DNA of 5,562 nt from Verrucomicrobiales bacterium (GCA_007123195.1 SKLO01000580.1:1-5562), one strand, 5' to 3'. Positions 1 to 5,562 are shown, counted from the stretch's first letter. Notes: generated from the sequence alone by a model not told the origin. Made by a program: numbers and translations.

Positions 1-6
1 CAAGGC

Positions 7-1293
7 ATGAAACGGATCTACCTGCTGGCCGGCGAGCGCAGCGGCGACGTGCACGGCGCCGGGCTGATCGCGGCCCTGCGCGAGCTGCGGCCGGATCTGC
101 AACTGGCCGGGGCGGGCGGCCCGCGCATGCGCGAGGCCGCCGGCGGTTGTGCCGGGGAATTTCAAGATTGGGTCGAGCAAGCCGGCGTCACCGGCCTGTG
201 GGAGGTGTTGAAGCGCTACCGCTGGTTCAGGCAGCGGTTCGACGAGCACCTGGACCGGATTGACCAATGGCGGCCCGATCTGGTGGTGTTGATCGACTAC
301 CCGGGATTCAACCTGCGCCTTGCCCGCCAACTGCGGCGGCGCCATCCCGATCTGATCCTGGTCTACTACATCGCGCCCCAGGTATGGGCATGGAAAAAGG
401 GCCGGGTCCACGGCATGGCGCGCGATCTGGACCGGATGATCTGCATCTTCCCGTTTGAACAACCCCTGTTCGAGCAGGCCGGCCTGGCGACCGTGTTCTC
501 CGGTCACCCGCTGGTGGACGCGCTGCGCGCCACTGGCAGCATGCGCGCCCCGGACCCGCCAGGCACAGCCGCGGGGGCGGGCAGCCCGGCCGCCGGGTCC
601 GCCCCGGCTGGAGCCCCGGCGCAGGGCCGGCAATCCGATCTGGTGGGTCTGTTCCCCGGCTCGCGAAGCAACGAGATCGAGCGGCTGGGGCCGGTGCTGG
701 TGGCCGCCGCCGTGCGCCTGGCGGCCGCCAAGCCGGGCCTGCGGTTCGCCTTCTCCGCCGCCTCGGAACCGCTGGCCGAACGGCTCCGTGGTTGGCTGGA
801 ACGGGAACCATCGCTGCGCGGGCACTGGCGCGTGGAAGTCGGGCCTGAGGCGGCCCACGAGTTGATGCGCCGGGCCGGCGCCGGGGCGGTGGCCTCGGGC
901 ACCGCCACCCTCGAAGCCGCGGCCCTCGGGCTGCCCCACGTGCTGGTTTACCGGGTCAACTGGTTCACCTACCTGCTGGCGCGGTTGGTGGTGCGCATCC
1001 GTCACCTCGGCATTGTCAACGTCATCGCCGGGCGCACGGTGGTGACGGAACTGATCCAGCATCGCTGCCGCGGCGGCGAGGTGGCCGAGCGGATCGGCCG
1101 GCTGTTGGATGATGAGGGCCTCCGCGGCCGGTGGTTGGCCGAGATCGGCGGCGTGCTCGACCGGTTGGCGGGCGATCCCCGTGAGCCGGCTTACCGGACC
1201 GCCGCCAGGGCGGTGCTGGGCGAACCCGCCCTGTTCCGCGCCGGTGCCCCGGGGCCGGGACGGACGGCATCCACAGAAAACAGGATGGAATAA
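7..1293 (+). CDS. lpxB: Lipid-A-disaccharide synthase
   Basis: This glycosyltransferase (family GT19) joins UDP-2,3-diacylglucosamine to lipid X, giving the lipid A disaccharide at the inner face of the cytoplasmic membrane. Visible signatures, in order, are AGERSGDVHGAGLI (residues 8-21; the family usually has AGEASGD), LIDYPGFN (95-102, whose Asp97 probably matches the catalytic Asp98 of E. coli), YYIAPQVWAW (120-129), FSGHPLVD (164-171), FPGSRSNEIE (216-225) and ASGTATLEAAALGLP (296-310), followed by a family-like VNVIAGRTVVTELIQ segment (337-351). The ATG at 7 places the first motif where homologues have it, although only six upstream bases are visible, so the ribosome site cannot be judged. 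At 428 residues it is longer than the usual 380 or so. The excess is mainly an Ala/Pro/Gly-rich insert at about 176-210. acpP follows 65 bp downstream on the same strand. The identification is firm. Confidence 0.97.
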   Translation: MKRIYLLAGERSGDVHGAGLIAALRELRPDLQLAGAGGPRMREAAGGCAGEFQDWVEQAGVTGLWEVLKRYRWFRQRFDEHLDRIDQWRPDLVVLIDYPGFNLRLARQLRRRHPDLILVYYIAPQVWAWKKGRVHGMARDLDRMICIFPFEQPLFEQAGLATVFSGHPLVDALRATGSMRAPDPPGTAAGAGSPAAGSAPAGAPAQGRQSDLVGLFPGSRSNEIERLGPVLVAAAVRLAAAKPGLRFAFSAASEPLAERLRGWLEREPSLRGHWRVEVGPEAAHELMRRAGAGAVASGTATLEAAALGLPHVLVYRVNWFTYLLARLVVRIRHLGIVNVIAGRTVVTELIQHRCRGGEVAERIGRLLDDEGLRGRWLAEIGGVLDRLAGDPREPAYRTAARAVLGEPALFRAGAPGPGRTASTENRME

Positions 1294-1358
1294 GATATTT
1301 TGGTTGCGCCGCCCAAGGTTGTTCGTTAAGGCTTGGCGACATCTCAAGCATCCCGCGC

Positions 1359-1598
1359 ATGGCTGACAGCATCGAACAAAAAGTTAAGGACATCATCGTT
1401 GACCAACTGAGCGTCAACGAGGAACAAGTCACTCCGGAAGCCAAATTCATCGAAGACCTCGGTGCCGACTCGCTCGACACGGTGGAACTGGTGATGGCTT
1501 TCGAAGAGGAATTCGGCATCGAAGTCCCGGACGAGGAAGCCGAAAAGCTCCAGACCGTCGGTGATGTGGTGAAATACATCGAAGAGAACAAGGGTTGA
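1359..1598 (+). CDS. acpP: Acyl carrier protein
   Basis: This small acidic cytosolic protein carries growing acyl chains as thioesters for fatty-acid synthesis, and donates hydroxyacyl chains to lipid A enzymes. At 79 residues it has the standard ACP length. The motif GADSLDTVEL (35-44) contains Ser38, the site of 4'-phosphopantetheine attachment. It is followed by the acidic recognition helix VMAFEEEFGIEVPDEEAEKL (45-64) and a C-terminal helix ending YIEENKG. The start follows from the family length and the MADSIEQKVKDII opening. No Shine-Dalgarno sequence precedes it. The gene reads as less GC-extreme than its neighbours, which fits a very highly expressed gene. It lies downstream of lpxB and is closed by a strong terminator at 1668-1702. 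Neither fabF nor fabG, its frequent partners, is adjacent. Confidence 0.98.
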   Translation: MADSIEQKVKDIIVDQLSVNEEQVTPEAKFIEDLGADSLDTVELVMAFEEEFGIEVPDEEAEKLQTVGDVVKYIEENKG

Positions 1599-1667
1599 AC
1601 CTTGGCCTCGGGACCACTGGATCTCGGCAATGGCAGCTGCCGGTCGCCCGGCGGCTCCATCTATTCC

Positions 1668-1702
1668 AAAGGGCGCGACCTTCCGGGTCGCGCCTTTTTC
1701 TT
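1668..1702 (+). terminator. Rho-independent terminator after acpP
   Basis: The arms GGCGCGACC (1672-1680) and GGTCGCGCC (1686-1694) pair perfectly around the five-base loop TTCCG. The stem extends outward through one G-T pair and three A-T pairs, from AAAG on the left into the T-run on the right. The T-run is TTTTTCTT (1695-1702). It lies about 70 bp past the acpP stop, so it should end the lpxB-acpP or acpP transcript. Because of the A's before the stem, it could work weakly in the other direction too, but no minus-strand gene needs it here. Confidence 0.93.
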
Positions 1703-1833
1703 GTCCGGCGGCGGTCTTCTGAATTTGCTTCAACCCGTTGAGGATCAATACCTCATCCATCCATGCGGCGGCCCCGGGTGAAGCTTGTCGGCCCCCCGTC
1801 CGGCCGCCACTCGTAGCCTTTACACTACCAACC

Positions 1834-2358
1834 ATGCTCTCCGAGGACGATTTCAACTACGCGATGGACACCACTCGCGTGCTGCGCGAACCGGACCGGC
1901 GCATCGACACGTTCGGCGCCACCCGGTTTGAATTCCATCTCGTGTCCGAACTGATGGACTCGGTGCACCAGGTGCGGGTGCGGGCCGGCTCGATCGAGGC
2001 CGACAAGCCGCGCATCCTGCGCCCTGACCCGGGTCAGGACTTCAATTTCGAGGGCTTTGGCCCCGAAGCCGGCCAGTTCGGCGACTGGCTGCGGGCCAAC
2101 GCCACCAACATCGCGTTCCTGAAATACGGCTTCCAGTTCAAGCGCGGCGAGGTGTCCGAAAACATCGTCCACGAGAGCATGGAGCAGGTTTGTCACCGAA
2201 TCGTCGGCGACGTCGAGTCAGCCGGCAACCCGCTGATGGCGGTGATCGCCGGGGTCGATGACGCCTGGGAGGTGTGCCTGCTCAAGTTCACGGTGGAAAT
2301 GGTGGCCAAGTCGCAGGGAATCAATATCTTTGACTTCAAGCGGCGCGGTCTTTTGTAG
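1834..2358 (+). CDS. Unrecognised conserved-looking protein, 174 residues
   Basis: I do not recognise this protein well enough to name it. It is soluble, acidic and of mixed alpha/beta character, with no signal peptide or membrane segment. Notable stretches are TFGATRFEFHLVSELMDSVH (27-46), a run rich in Arg and acidic residues after it, AFLKYGFQFKRGEVSENIVH (about 97-116) and VDDAWEVCLLKFTVEMV (about 145-161). The dense aromatic and charged content and uniform codon use make it look like a real gene. The frame is open up to another ATG at 1738. I prefer the ATG at 1834 because the extra 32 residues are Pro/Ala-rich and unlike the body, and they would begin close behind the terminator. No Shine-Dalgarno site precedes either start. 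It sits 50 bp upstream of the LysM gene and may be cotranscribed with it. A homologue restricted to the same phylum is my guess. Confidence 0.8.
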   Translation: MLSEDDFNYAMDTTRVLREPDRRIDTFGATRFEFHLVSELMDSVHQVRVRAGSIEADKPRILRPDPGQDFNFEGFGPEAGQFGDWLRANATNIAFLKYGFQFKRGEVSENIVHESMEQVCHRIVGDVESAGNPLMAVIAGVDDAWEVCLLKFTVEMVAKSQGINIFDFKRRGLL

Positions 2359-2408
2359 GCGGGCATGAACGGCCTCCCGGGATCGCGCGGCGCAGGCACG
2401 TCACAATC

Positions 2409-3263
2409 ATGGGGAACCAGCTCAAGGTGCTGTTGCTGCTGTTTTCGGCGGCCTTTCTCGCCGCCACCGCGGCTGGTGCCTGGTGGTTTTACAGCCGCGA
2501 GTTCAGGCCGGACTGGGACAACCGCCAGGTGCTGCGCGACCTGGCGCAGAACCCGCCCGAGGCACCGGACCCGGGAATCACCCGCTACCGGGAGGCGATG
2601 CGCCTGATTGAGCAGGAACAGCGGCTGGTCGCGCGCGACCAACTGCTCGATCTGGTGCGTCACTATCAGGACTCGTCCCGCTATCAGGACGCCAAGCGCG
2701 TGATCGGCGAGATCAACGCCGACCTGCTGCTGTCCGACCTGCCCGGCGCCCACAAGGCCGACTACATCGTGCGCCGGGGCGATTCGCTGCTGGCCATCGC
2801 CAACCGCAACCAGACCACGGTGGATTTCATCATGCGGGCCAACAATCTGGTCAACGCCTCGATCCACCCGGGCGACCGCCTGGTGGTGGCAGCGCTGGAG
2901 TTCGAGGCCGTGATCAGCCTCGGCCACCAAACCCTGACGCTGCTGAAGGACGGGCGGTTCTTCAAGGAATACCCGCTGCAGGAAATCCGCCTGCCGGACG
3001 GAGTGCGGGTGCCGTTTTCCACCGAGCTGCGCGAAAAGACCGCCTGGGCCGGGGACAGTCGGGTGACCTTCAATCAATCCGGTTACCAGGGGGCCGACAA
3101 GTGGTTGCAATGCGGCCGTCACGGGCTGGTGCTGCGGTCGGCCGACGAGGCCGCCCGCGAGGACGCCATGACCGTCGGCGCCGAAATGCTGCTCGATCGT
3201 GCCGATGTCGAGGAGCTGTTTGTCTTGCTCTCGGTGTCAACTCCGGTGACTGTGGTGGACTGA
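2409..3263 (+). CDS. Membrane-anchored LysM protein with degenerate L,D-transpeptidase-like C-terminus
   Basis: The protein is predicted to sit in the inner membrane facing the periplasm and bind peptidoglycan. Residues 5-27 form a hydrophobic anchor (VLLLLFSAAFLAATAAGAWW core) with Lys6 near the start. Residues 59-110 look like one helical-repeat pair (tetratricopeptide-like). Residues 118-161 are a LysM domain, beginning DYIVRRGDSLLAIANRNQTT and ending HPGDRLVV. Residues 166-284 resemble a YkuD-type L,D-transpeptidase: an opening strand pair FEAVISLGHQTLTLLKDGRF, His-Gly at 238-239, and a closing DVEELFVLLSVSTPVTVV. The usual SHGC(I/V)R catalytic block appears replaced by TVGAEM (255-260), putting Ala258 where the Cys nucleophile should be. 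The only cysteine is Cys235, before the His-Gly. If the alignment is right it is probably non-catalytic, acting as a wall-binding scaffold. The LysM call is firm; the transpeptidase relationship is inferred by eye. No Shine-Dalgarno site is visible. Confidence 0.88.
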   Translation: MGNQLKVLLLLFSAAFLAATAAGAWWFYSREFRPDWDNRQVLRDLAQNPPEAPDPGITRYREAMRLIEQEQRLVARDQLLDLVRHYQDSSRYQDAKRVIGEINADLLLSDLPGAHKADYIVRRGDSLLAIANRNQTTVDFIMRANNLVNASIHPGDRLVVAALEFEAVISLGHQTLTLLKDGRFFKEYPLQEIRLPDGVRVPFSTELREKTAWAGDSRVTFNQSGYQGADKWLQCGRHGLVLRSADEAAREDAMTVGAEMLLDRADVEELFVLLSVSTPVTVVD

Positions 3264-3417
3264 GCCACCGCAAGCCTTTGGCACCGCGGCGGTTGGAGCC
3301 GCCCAAACCGCCGGCGCCGCCGGGTGACCGCCACGCCGGGTGGTGGTGACCGCCCCGAGGACCCGCCCTGCCGCATCCGGCGGACCGGGAACCGTTCGCA
3401 GATCTGAAATTGCCGAT

Positions 3418-4392
3418 ATGAAATCCGTCGAACTCGACTTCGAAAAGCCCTTGGGAGACGTCCTGCGCGAGCTGGAGGAACTCGAGCGCAAGCAGGAGTC
3501 CAAGCACTCCGACAAGCGCGACAGCCGGATCGCCGAACTCAAGGGCGAGGCCGACCGCCTGCGCCGTGAACTGCGCGAGGACCTCACCGCCTGGCAACGG
3601 GTCCAGATCGCGCGCCACCCCCAGAGGCCGTTTATGCTCGACTACGTGGACCTGGTGTTTGACGATTTTCTCGAGCTGCACGGCGACCGCCACATTGGCG
3701 ATGACGAGGCCATGCCGGCCGGCCTGGCCACCATCCGCGGACGTCGTGTCGTGCTGATCGGCCACCAGAAGGGGCGCGACACCAAGGAAAACCTGCGACG
3801 CAACTTCGGCAGCGCCCACCCCGAGGGATACCGCAAGGCCCTGCGGCTGATGCGCCTCGCCGAGCGCTTCAAGCTGCCGGTAGTGACCATGGTCGATACC
3901 CCCGGCGCGTTCCCCGGTATCGGCGCCGAGCAGCGCAACATCGCCGAGGCCATCGCCGTCAACCTGCGCGAAATGATGCTGCTGCGGACCCCGATTGTCA
4001 CCGTCATCCTCGGCGAGGGCGGCTCCGGCGGCGCGCTCGGCATCGGTGTTGCCGACCGGGTGCTGATGATGGAGAACGCCTACTACTCCGTGATCAGTCC
4101 CGAGGGTTGCGCGGCGATCCTGTGGAAGCATCGCCAGCACGCGCCCGAGGCGGCCGAGGCCCTGCGCCTGACCGCCGCCCACCTGGCGGACCTCGGGGTT
4201 ATTGATGCGGTCGTGTCAGAGCCCGAGGGCGGCGCCCACCGCGACCAGATGGCCGCCGCCAATGTCCTGGCCGACTCGATCTGCCAGACACTCGATGCCT
4301 TGCAGACCATTCCCATGGGTCAGTTGCTCGACCAGCGCTACGACAAGTTCCGCGCCGTCGGGGCATTCGAGGAGGTCGACGCCGAAAGCTAG
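3418..4392 (+). CDS. accA: Acetyl-CoA carboxylase carboxyltransferase subunit alpha
   Basis: Together with AccD, this subunit moves the carboxyl group from carboxybiotin on AccB to acetyl-CoA, making malonyl-CoA, the committed step of fatty-acid synthesis in the cytosol. The ATG at 3418 gives 324 residues, the usual length, and begins MKSVELDFEKPL, matching the family's LDFEKPL opening. The frame is open back to a GTG at 3340, but that would add 26 atypical residues. Residues 15-60 form the charged N-terminal helices. Family blocks follow: LHGDRHIGDDEA (87-98), IGHQKGRDTKEN (114-125), HPEGYRKALRLM (134-145), VDTPGAFPGIGAE (159-171), GEGGSGGALGIG (199-210) and YSVISPEGCAAILWK (223-237). The two Gly-rich blocks would supply oxyanion and acyl-CoA contacts of the crotonase fold. 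No accD is visible in the window, so the beta subunit is encoded elsewhere. It faces the dnaE end convergently. Confidence 0.98.
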   Translation: MKSVELDFEKPLGDVLRELEELERKQESKHSDKRDSRIAELKGEADRLRRELREDLTAWQRVQIARHPQRPFMLDYVDLVFDDFLELHGDRHIGDDEAMPAGLATIRGRRVVLIGHQKGRDTKENLRRNFGSAHPEGYRKALRLMRLAERFKLPVVTMVDTPGAFPGIGAEQRNIAEAIAVNLREMMLLRTPIVTVILGEGGSGGALGIGVADRVLMMENAYYSVISPEGCAAILWKHRQHAPEAAEALRLTAAHLADLGVIDAVVSEPEGGAHRDQMAAANVLADSICQTLDALQTIPMGQLLDQRYDKFRAVGAFEEVDAES

Positions 4393-4442
4393 CTGATCGT
4401 CCTTCGCGTTCCTCTTCCCATGCGCAGGCACCGGCAACCCAC

Positions 4443-4543
4443 GCCGCCGCCCCCCAACGCGTCACCTCACCCCGGTCTCGCGGGCGCAACGACCGTAGGT
4501 TGAATTGTCCTCAATTCGACCGGGGTGCGGGTTGCTCGTTCCC
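4443..4543. repeat. Mosaic palindromic repeat, copy A
   Basis: This copy shares both flanks with copy B at 4741-4850. Its first 37 bases match 34 of copy B's first 37, and the end GGGGTGCGGGTTGCTCGTTC differs from copy B by one base. Its centre is a different stem-loop (4498-4521). The outer arms CACCCCGGTC (4468-4477) and GACCGGGGTG (4518-4527) are a perfect 10-base inverted repeat. It resembles REP/BIME-type dispersed elements by structure; whether it occurs elsewhere in the genome cannot be seen here. Confidence 0.85.
4498..4521. repeat. Inner hairpin of copy A
   Basis: The arms GGTTGAATTG (4498-4507) and CAATTCGACC (4512-4521) pair over all ten positions with a single G-T wobble, around the loop TCCT. 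The same two arms recur in inverted orientation at 4633-4655. Its AT-rich core stands out from the surrounding GC-rich DNA. Confidence 0.85.
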
Positions 4544-4632
4544 GCGCCTGCTGCCTTCGCGGCCCCTTTCGCCTGTCGCGAATGAACCCTCGTCGTGGTC
4601 CCGGCACCGGACCGCCCGAATCGCGCACAGGA

Positions 4633-4655
4633 GGTCGAATTGCGCCAATTCAACC
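4633..4655. repeat. Inverted free-standing copy of the copy A hairpin
   Basis: Read on the minus strand, this is GGTTGAATTG, the loop GCG, then CAATTCGACC: both ten-base arms are identical to those at 4498-4521, while the loop differs in sequence and length. The outer flanks of copies A and B are missing here, apart from a TA next to one arm that is also present in copy A. So the hairpin can exist without the larger repeat. Confidence 0.85.
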
Positions 4656-4712
4656 TAAGGGCTGCCGCCATGCTCGGTTCTAAGTCACGCCGCCGGCCGA
4701 AAGTCCGATTCC

Positions 4713-4735
4713 GACAGAGTGTCTGACCCTTTGTC
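4713..4735. repeat. Hairpin containing GTGTCTGACCC
   Basis: The arms GACAGAG (4713-4719) and CTTTGTC (4729-4735) pair over seven positions, with one G-T wobble, around a nine-base loop. The string GTGTCTGACCCTTT (4719-4732) recalls short palindromes that accompany REP-associated tyrosine transposases (Y1, IS200-like) in many bacteria. That link is from memory and weak; no transposase gene is present. It lies directly before copy B and may be part of a larger unit. Confidence 0.45.
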
Positions 4736-4740
4736 GCGGG

Positions 4741-4850
4741 GCCGCCGCCCCTCAACTCGTCGCCTCACCCCGGTCTCACCCCCGTCTCGCGGGCGTGGCG
4801 ACCGTAGGGCGGGCCTCCCGACCCGCCTGGGGTGCGGGTCGCTCGTTCCC
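4741..4850. repeat. Mosaic palindromic repeat, copy B
   Basis: Copy B is in the same orientation as copy A, starting about 300 bp further on. It carries an extra 11 bases, ACCCCCGTCTC (4778-4788), which is a near duplicate of the preceding ACCCCGGTCTC. Its centre is a GC-only stem, GGCGGG (4808-4813) with CCCGCC (4822-4827) around CCTCCCGA, where copy A has an AATT-rich stem. The flanking bases GACCGTAG and GGGGTGCGGGT are the same in both copies. Confidence 0.85.
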
Positions 4851-4953
4851 TACGCCCCCTTCCATCACGGGTGCTTTCCCCCCCTGCGAATTCAGCGCGG
4901 ATGGAAAGCTTCATGCTCCAGGATGCGAACATCCCCAAGTCGTTCCCGCGACC

Positions 4954-5562
4954 TCAGGCGGGCACCGCATCGGTCCGAACCCCGCCGCGGGTCAGGTGCT
5001 GCTGGCGCCAATGGTCGAGGACCGCATCCAGTTCGGCGCCGGGGTGCACGTTGAACTCGCGGTCGGTCAGCAGCCGCACGACCTCGCCGTCGGGGCGGCG
5101 GATCAGCAGGTGCAAGGGCGAGCGGCCGCGGTGGCGCAGCACCAGTTGCCGCAGTTCGCCGAGGGCGTCGGCGTTGACCGCGGCGGCCTCGATGGTCAGT
5201 TCAAACGGCGCCGGGGGCGCGGCGGAGCGGCCATTGCCATTGGTGGCCGCGTCGGGATCGGCGGCGCGGCTGTCGTCGACGGCCACGGCGGTGGCCGCGG
5301 TGAGGCCGCTCGAACCGGTCAGGGGCGAGCCGGCGCTGCGGGGTTTCTTGACCGGCTTGATGGCGTCGGCGGTGAGCCGCCGGCTCTCGGTGCGGCTGTC
5401 GATCTCAATCCGGGCGCGGATGGCGATGACGTTGCCCTCCTTCAGGTCCTCGGTGGATTTCGCGTAGACGTCGTTCCAGGCGATGACCTCGGTGCTGCCG
5501 GTGAAATCCTCGAGCACAAAGGTGGCGAACGGTTTGCTGTCCTTGCGGGTGTATTTGATCTC
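4954..5562 (-). CDS. dnaE: DNA polymerase III subunit alpha, C-terminal 202 residues (partial)
   Basis: This is the tail of the replicative polymerase's catalytic subunit. The frame stays open to the window edge at 5562, so the start and the polymerase domain lie outside; the GTG at 5515-5517 inside the frame is an internal valine, not a start. The first 74 or so visible residues are the OB-fold that contacts single-stranded DNA: IKYTRKDSKPFATFVLEDFT (2-21), then STEVIAWNDVYAK (23-35) and GNVIAIRARIEIDSR (43-57). Residues 75-118 are a linker rich in Ala, Ser, Gly and Thr. Residues 119-185 form the C-terminal domain (FELTIEAAAVNADALGELRQ, then PLHLLIRRPDGEVVRLLTD). This order matches the usual DnaE C-terminus. 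A PolC-type enzyme is unlikely, because in PolC the OB-fold is N-terminal. The gene converges on accA. Confidence 0.9.
   Translation of the reverse strand, partial: EIKYTRKDSKPFATFVLEDFTGSTEVIAWNDVYAKSTEDLKEGNVIAIRARIEIDSRTESRRLTADAIKPVKKPRSAGSPLTGSSGLTAATAVAVDDSRAADPDAATNGNGRSAAPPAPFELTIEAAAVNADALGELRQLVLRHRGRSPLHLLIRRPDGEVVRLLTDREFNVHPGAELDAVLDHWRQQHLTRGGVRTDAVPA

Larger units (their letters stand above)
4393..4953. other. Gene-free, repeat-rich gap between convergent accA and dnaE
   Basis: This 561 bp stretch between two converging genes shows no credible protein. Open frames that cross it on both strands have no domain character and are a by-product of the high GC content. It holds two mosaic repeat copies (4443-4543 and 4741-4850), an inverted single hairpin (4633-4655) and a motif-bearing hairpin (4713-4735). 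No classic terminator with a T-run was found for accA or dnaE, so the hairpins may serve to stop or stabilise the two converging transcripts. That role is an inference. Confidence 0.8.

Noticed and set aside
1291..1328. Promoter for acpP in the lpxB-acpP gap
   Set aside because: TAAGAT (1291-1296) resembles a -10 box, but no fitting -35 lies upstream. TTGGTT (1300-1305) resembles a -35, but the sequence 17 bases on is a poor -10. The gap could hold a promoter, but it is not supported.
1632..1641. Perfect palindrome GGCAGCTGCC after acpP as an operator
   Set aside because: It is a short GC-rich palindrome in a transcript-end region, with no second copy or promoter beside it.
2193..3122. Long open frame on the minus strand opposite the LysM gene (309 codons)
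   Set aside because: It is antisense to a well-supported gene, with composition typical of a shadow frame and no recognisable domain.
3070..4182. Long open frame on the minus strand opposite accA (370 codons)
   Set aside because: It lies wholly opposite accA and the end of the LysM gene, and its translation is a Gly/Ala/Asp/His/Gln-rich string with no domain. High GC content routinely opens such antisense frames.
4443..4850. CRISPR array
   Set aside because: There are only two long copies, about 300 bp apart, with no regular short spacers and no cas genes nearby.
4921..4934. Hairpin GGATG-TTCG-CATCC (minus strand) as the dnaE terminator
   Set aside because: The stem is only five pairs and there is no T-run after it, so it is too weak to call.
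4719..5467. Plus-strand open frames at 4719-5054 and 4832-5467 crossing the repeat region into dnaE
   Set aside because: Their translations are Arg/Ser/Pro-rich without any fold signature, and they overlap the clear dnaE tail and the repeats.

Overview
The window is strongly GC-rich chromosomal DNA from a Gram-negative, LPS-making bacterium. It carries core genes for lipid A (lpxB), fatty-acid synthesis (acpP, accA) and DNA replication (dnaE). Two less familiar reading frames lie between them: an unrecognised 174-residue protein and a membrane-anchored LysM protein. I infer a Verrucomicrobiota-type organism. The basis is the LysM protein's architecture (anchor, short helical repeat, LysM, transpeptidase-like tail), the unknown protein's character and the lack of Shine-Dalgarno sites. 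This is a resemblance judged by eye, not a database result, and I hold it with moderate confidence.

Layout. Plus strand: lpxB (7-1293), acpP (1359-1598), a strong intrinsic terminator (1668-1702), the unknown conserved-looking protein (1834-2358), the LysM protein (2409-3263) and accA (3418-4392). A gene-free stretch of about 560 bp (4393-4953) follows, filled with hairpin-forming repeats. On the minus strand, facing accA, is the 3' end of dnaE (4954-5562, running off the window).

How it fits together. LpxB uses acylated UDP-sugars whose acyl chains are delivered on ACP. AccA belongs to the carboxyltransferase that makes the malonyl-CoA feeding ACP-based chain synthesis. So lpxB, acpP and accA form an envelope-lipid supply group. 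E. coli also keeps lpxB, dnaE and accA close together; here the same genes are near each other, but dnaE is inverted and other genes are inserted.

The most interesting signals are two. First, the LysM protein's C-terminus looks like an L,D-transpeptidase fold in which the SHGC catalytic motif has become TVGA, so it may be a pseudoenzyme. Second, the accA-dnaE gap holds a repeat family in which the outer sequence is conserved while the inner stem-loop is exchanged, plus a free-standing inverted copy of one inner hairpin. I did not find a clear new defence or mobile system here.
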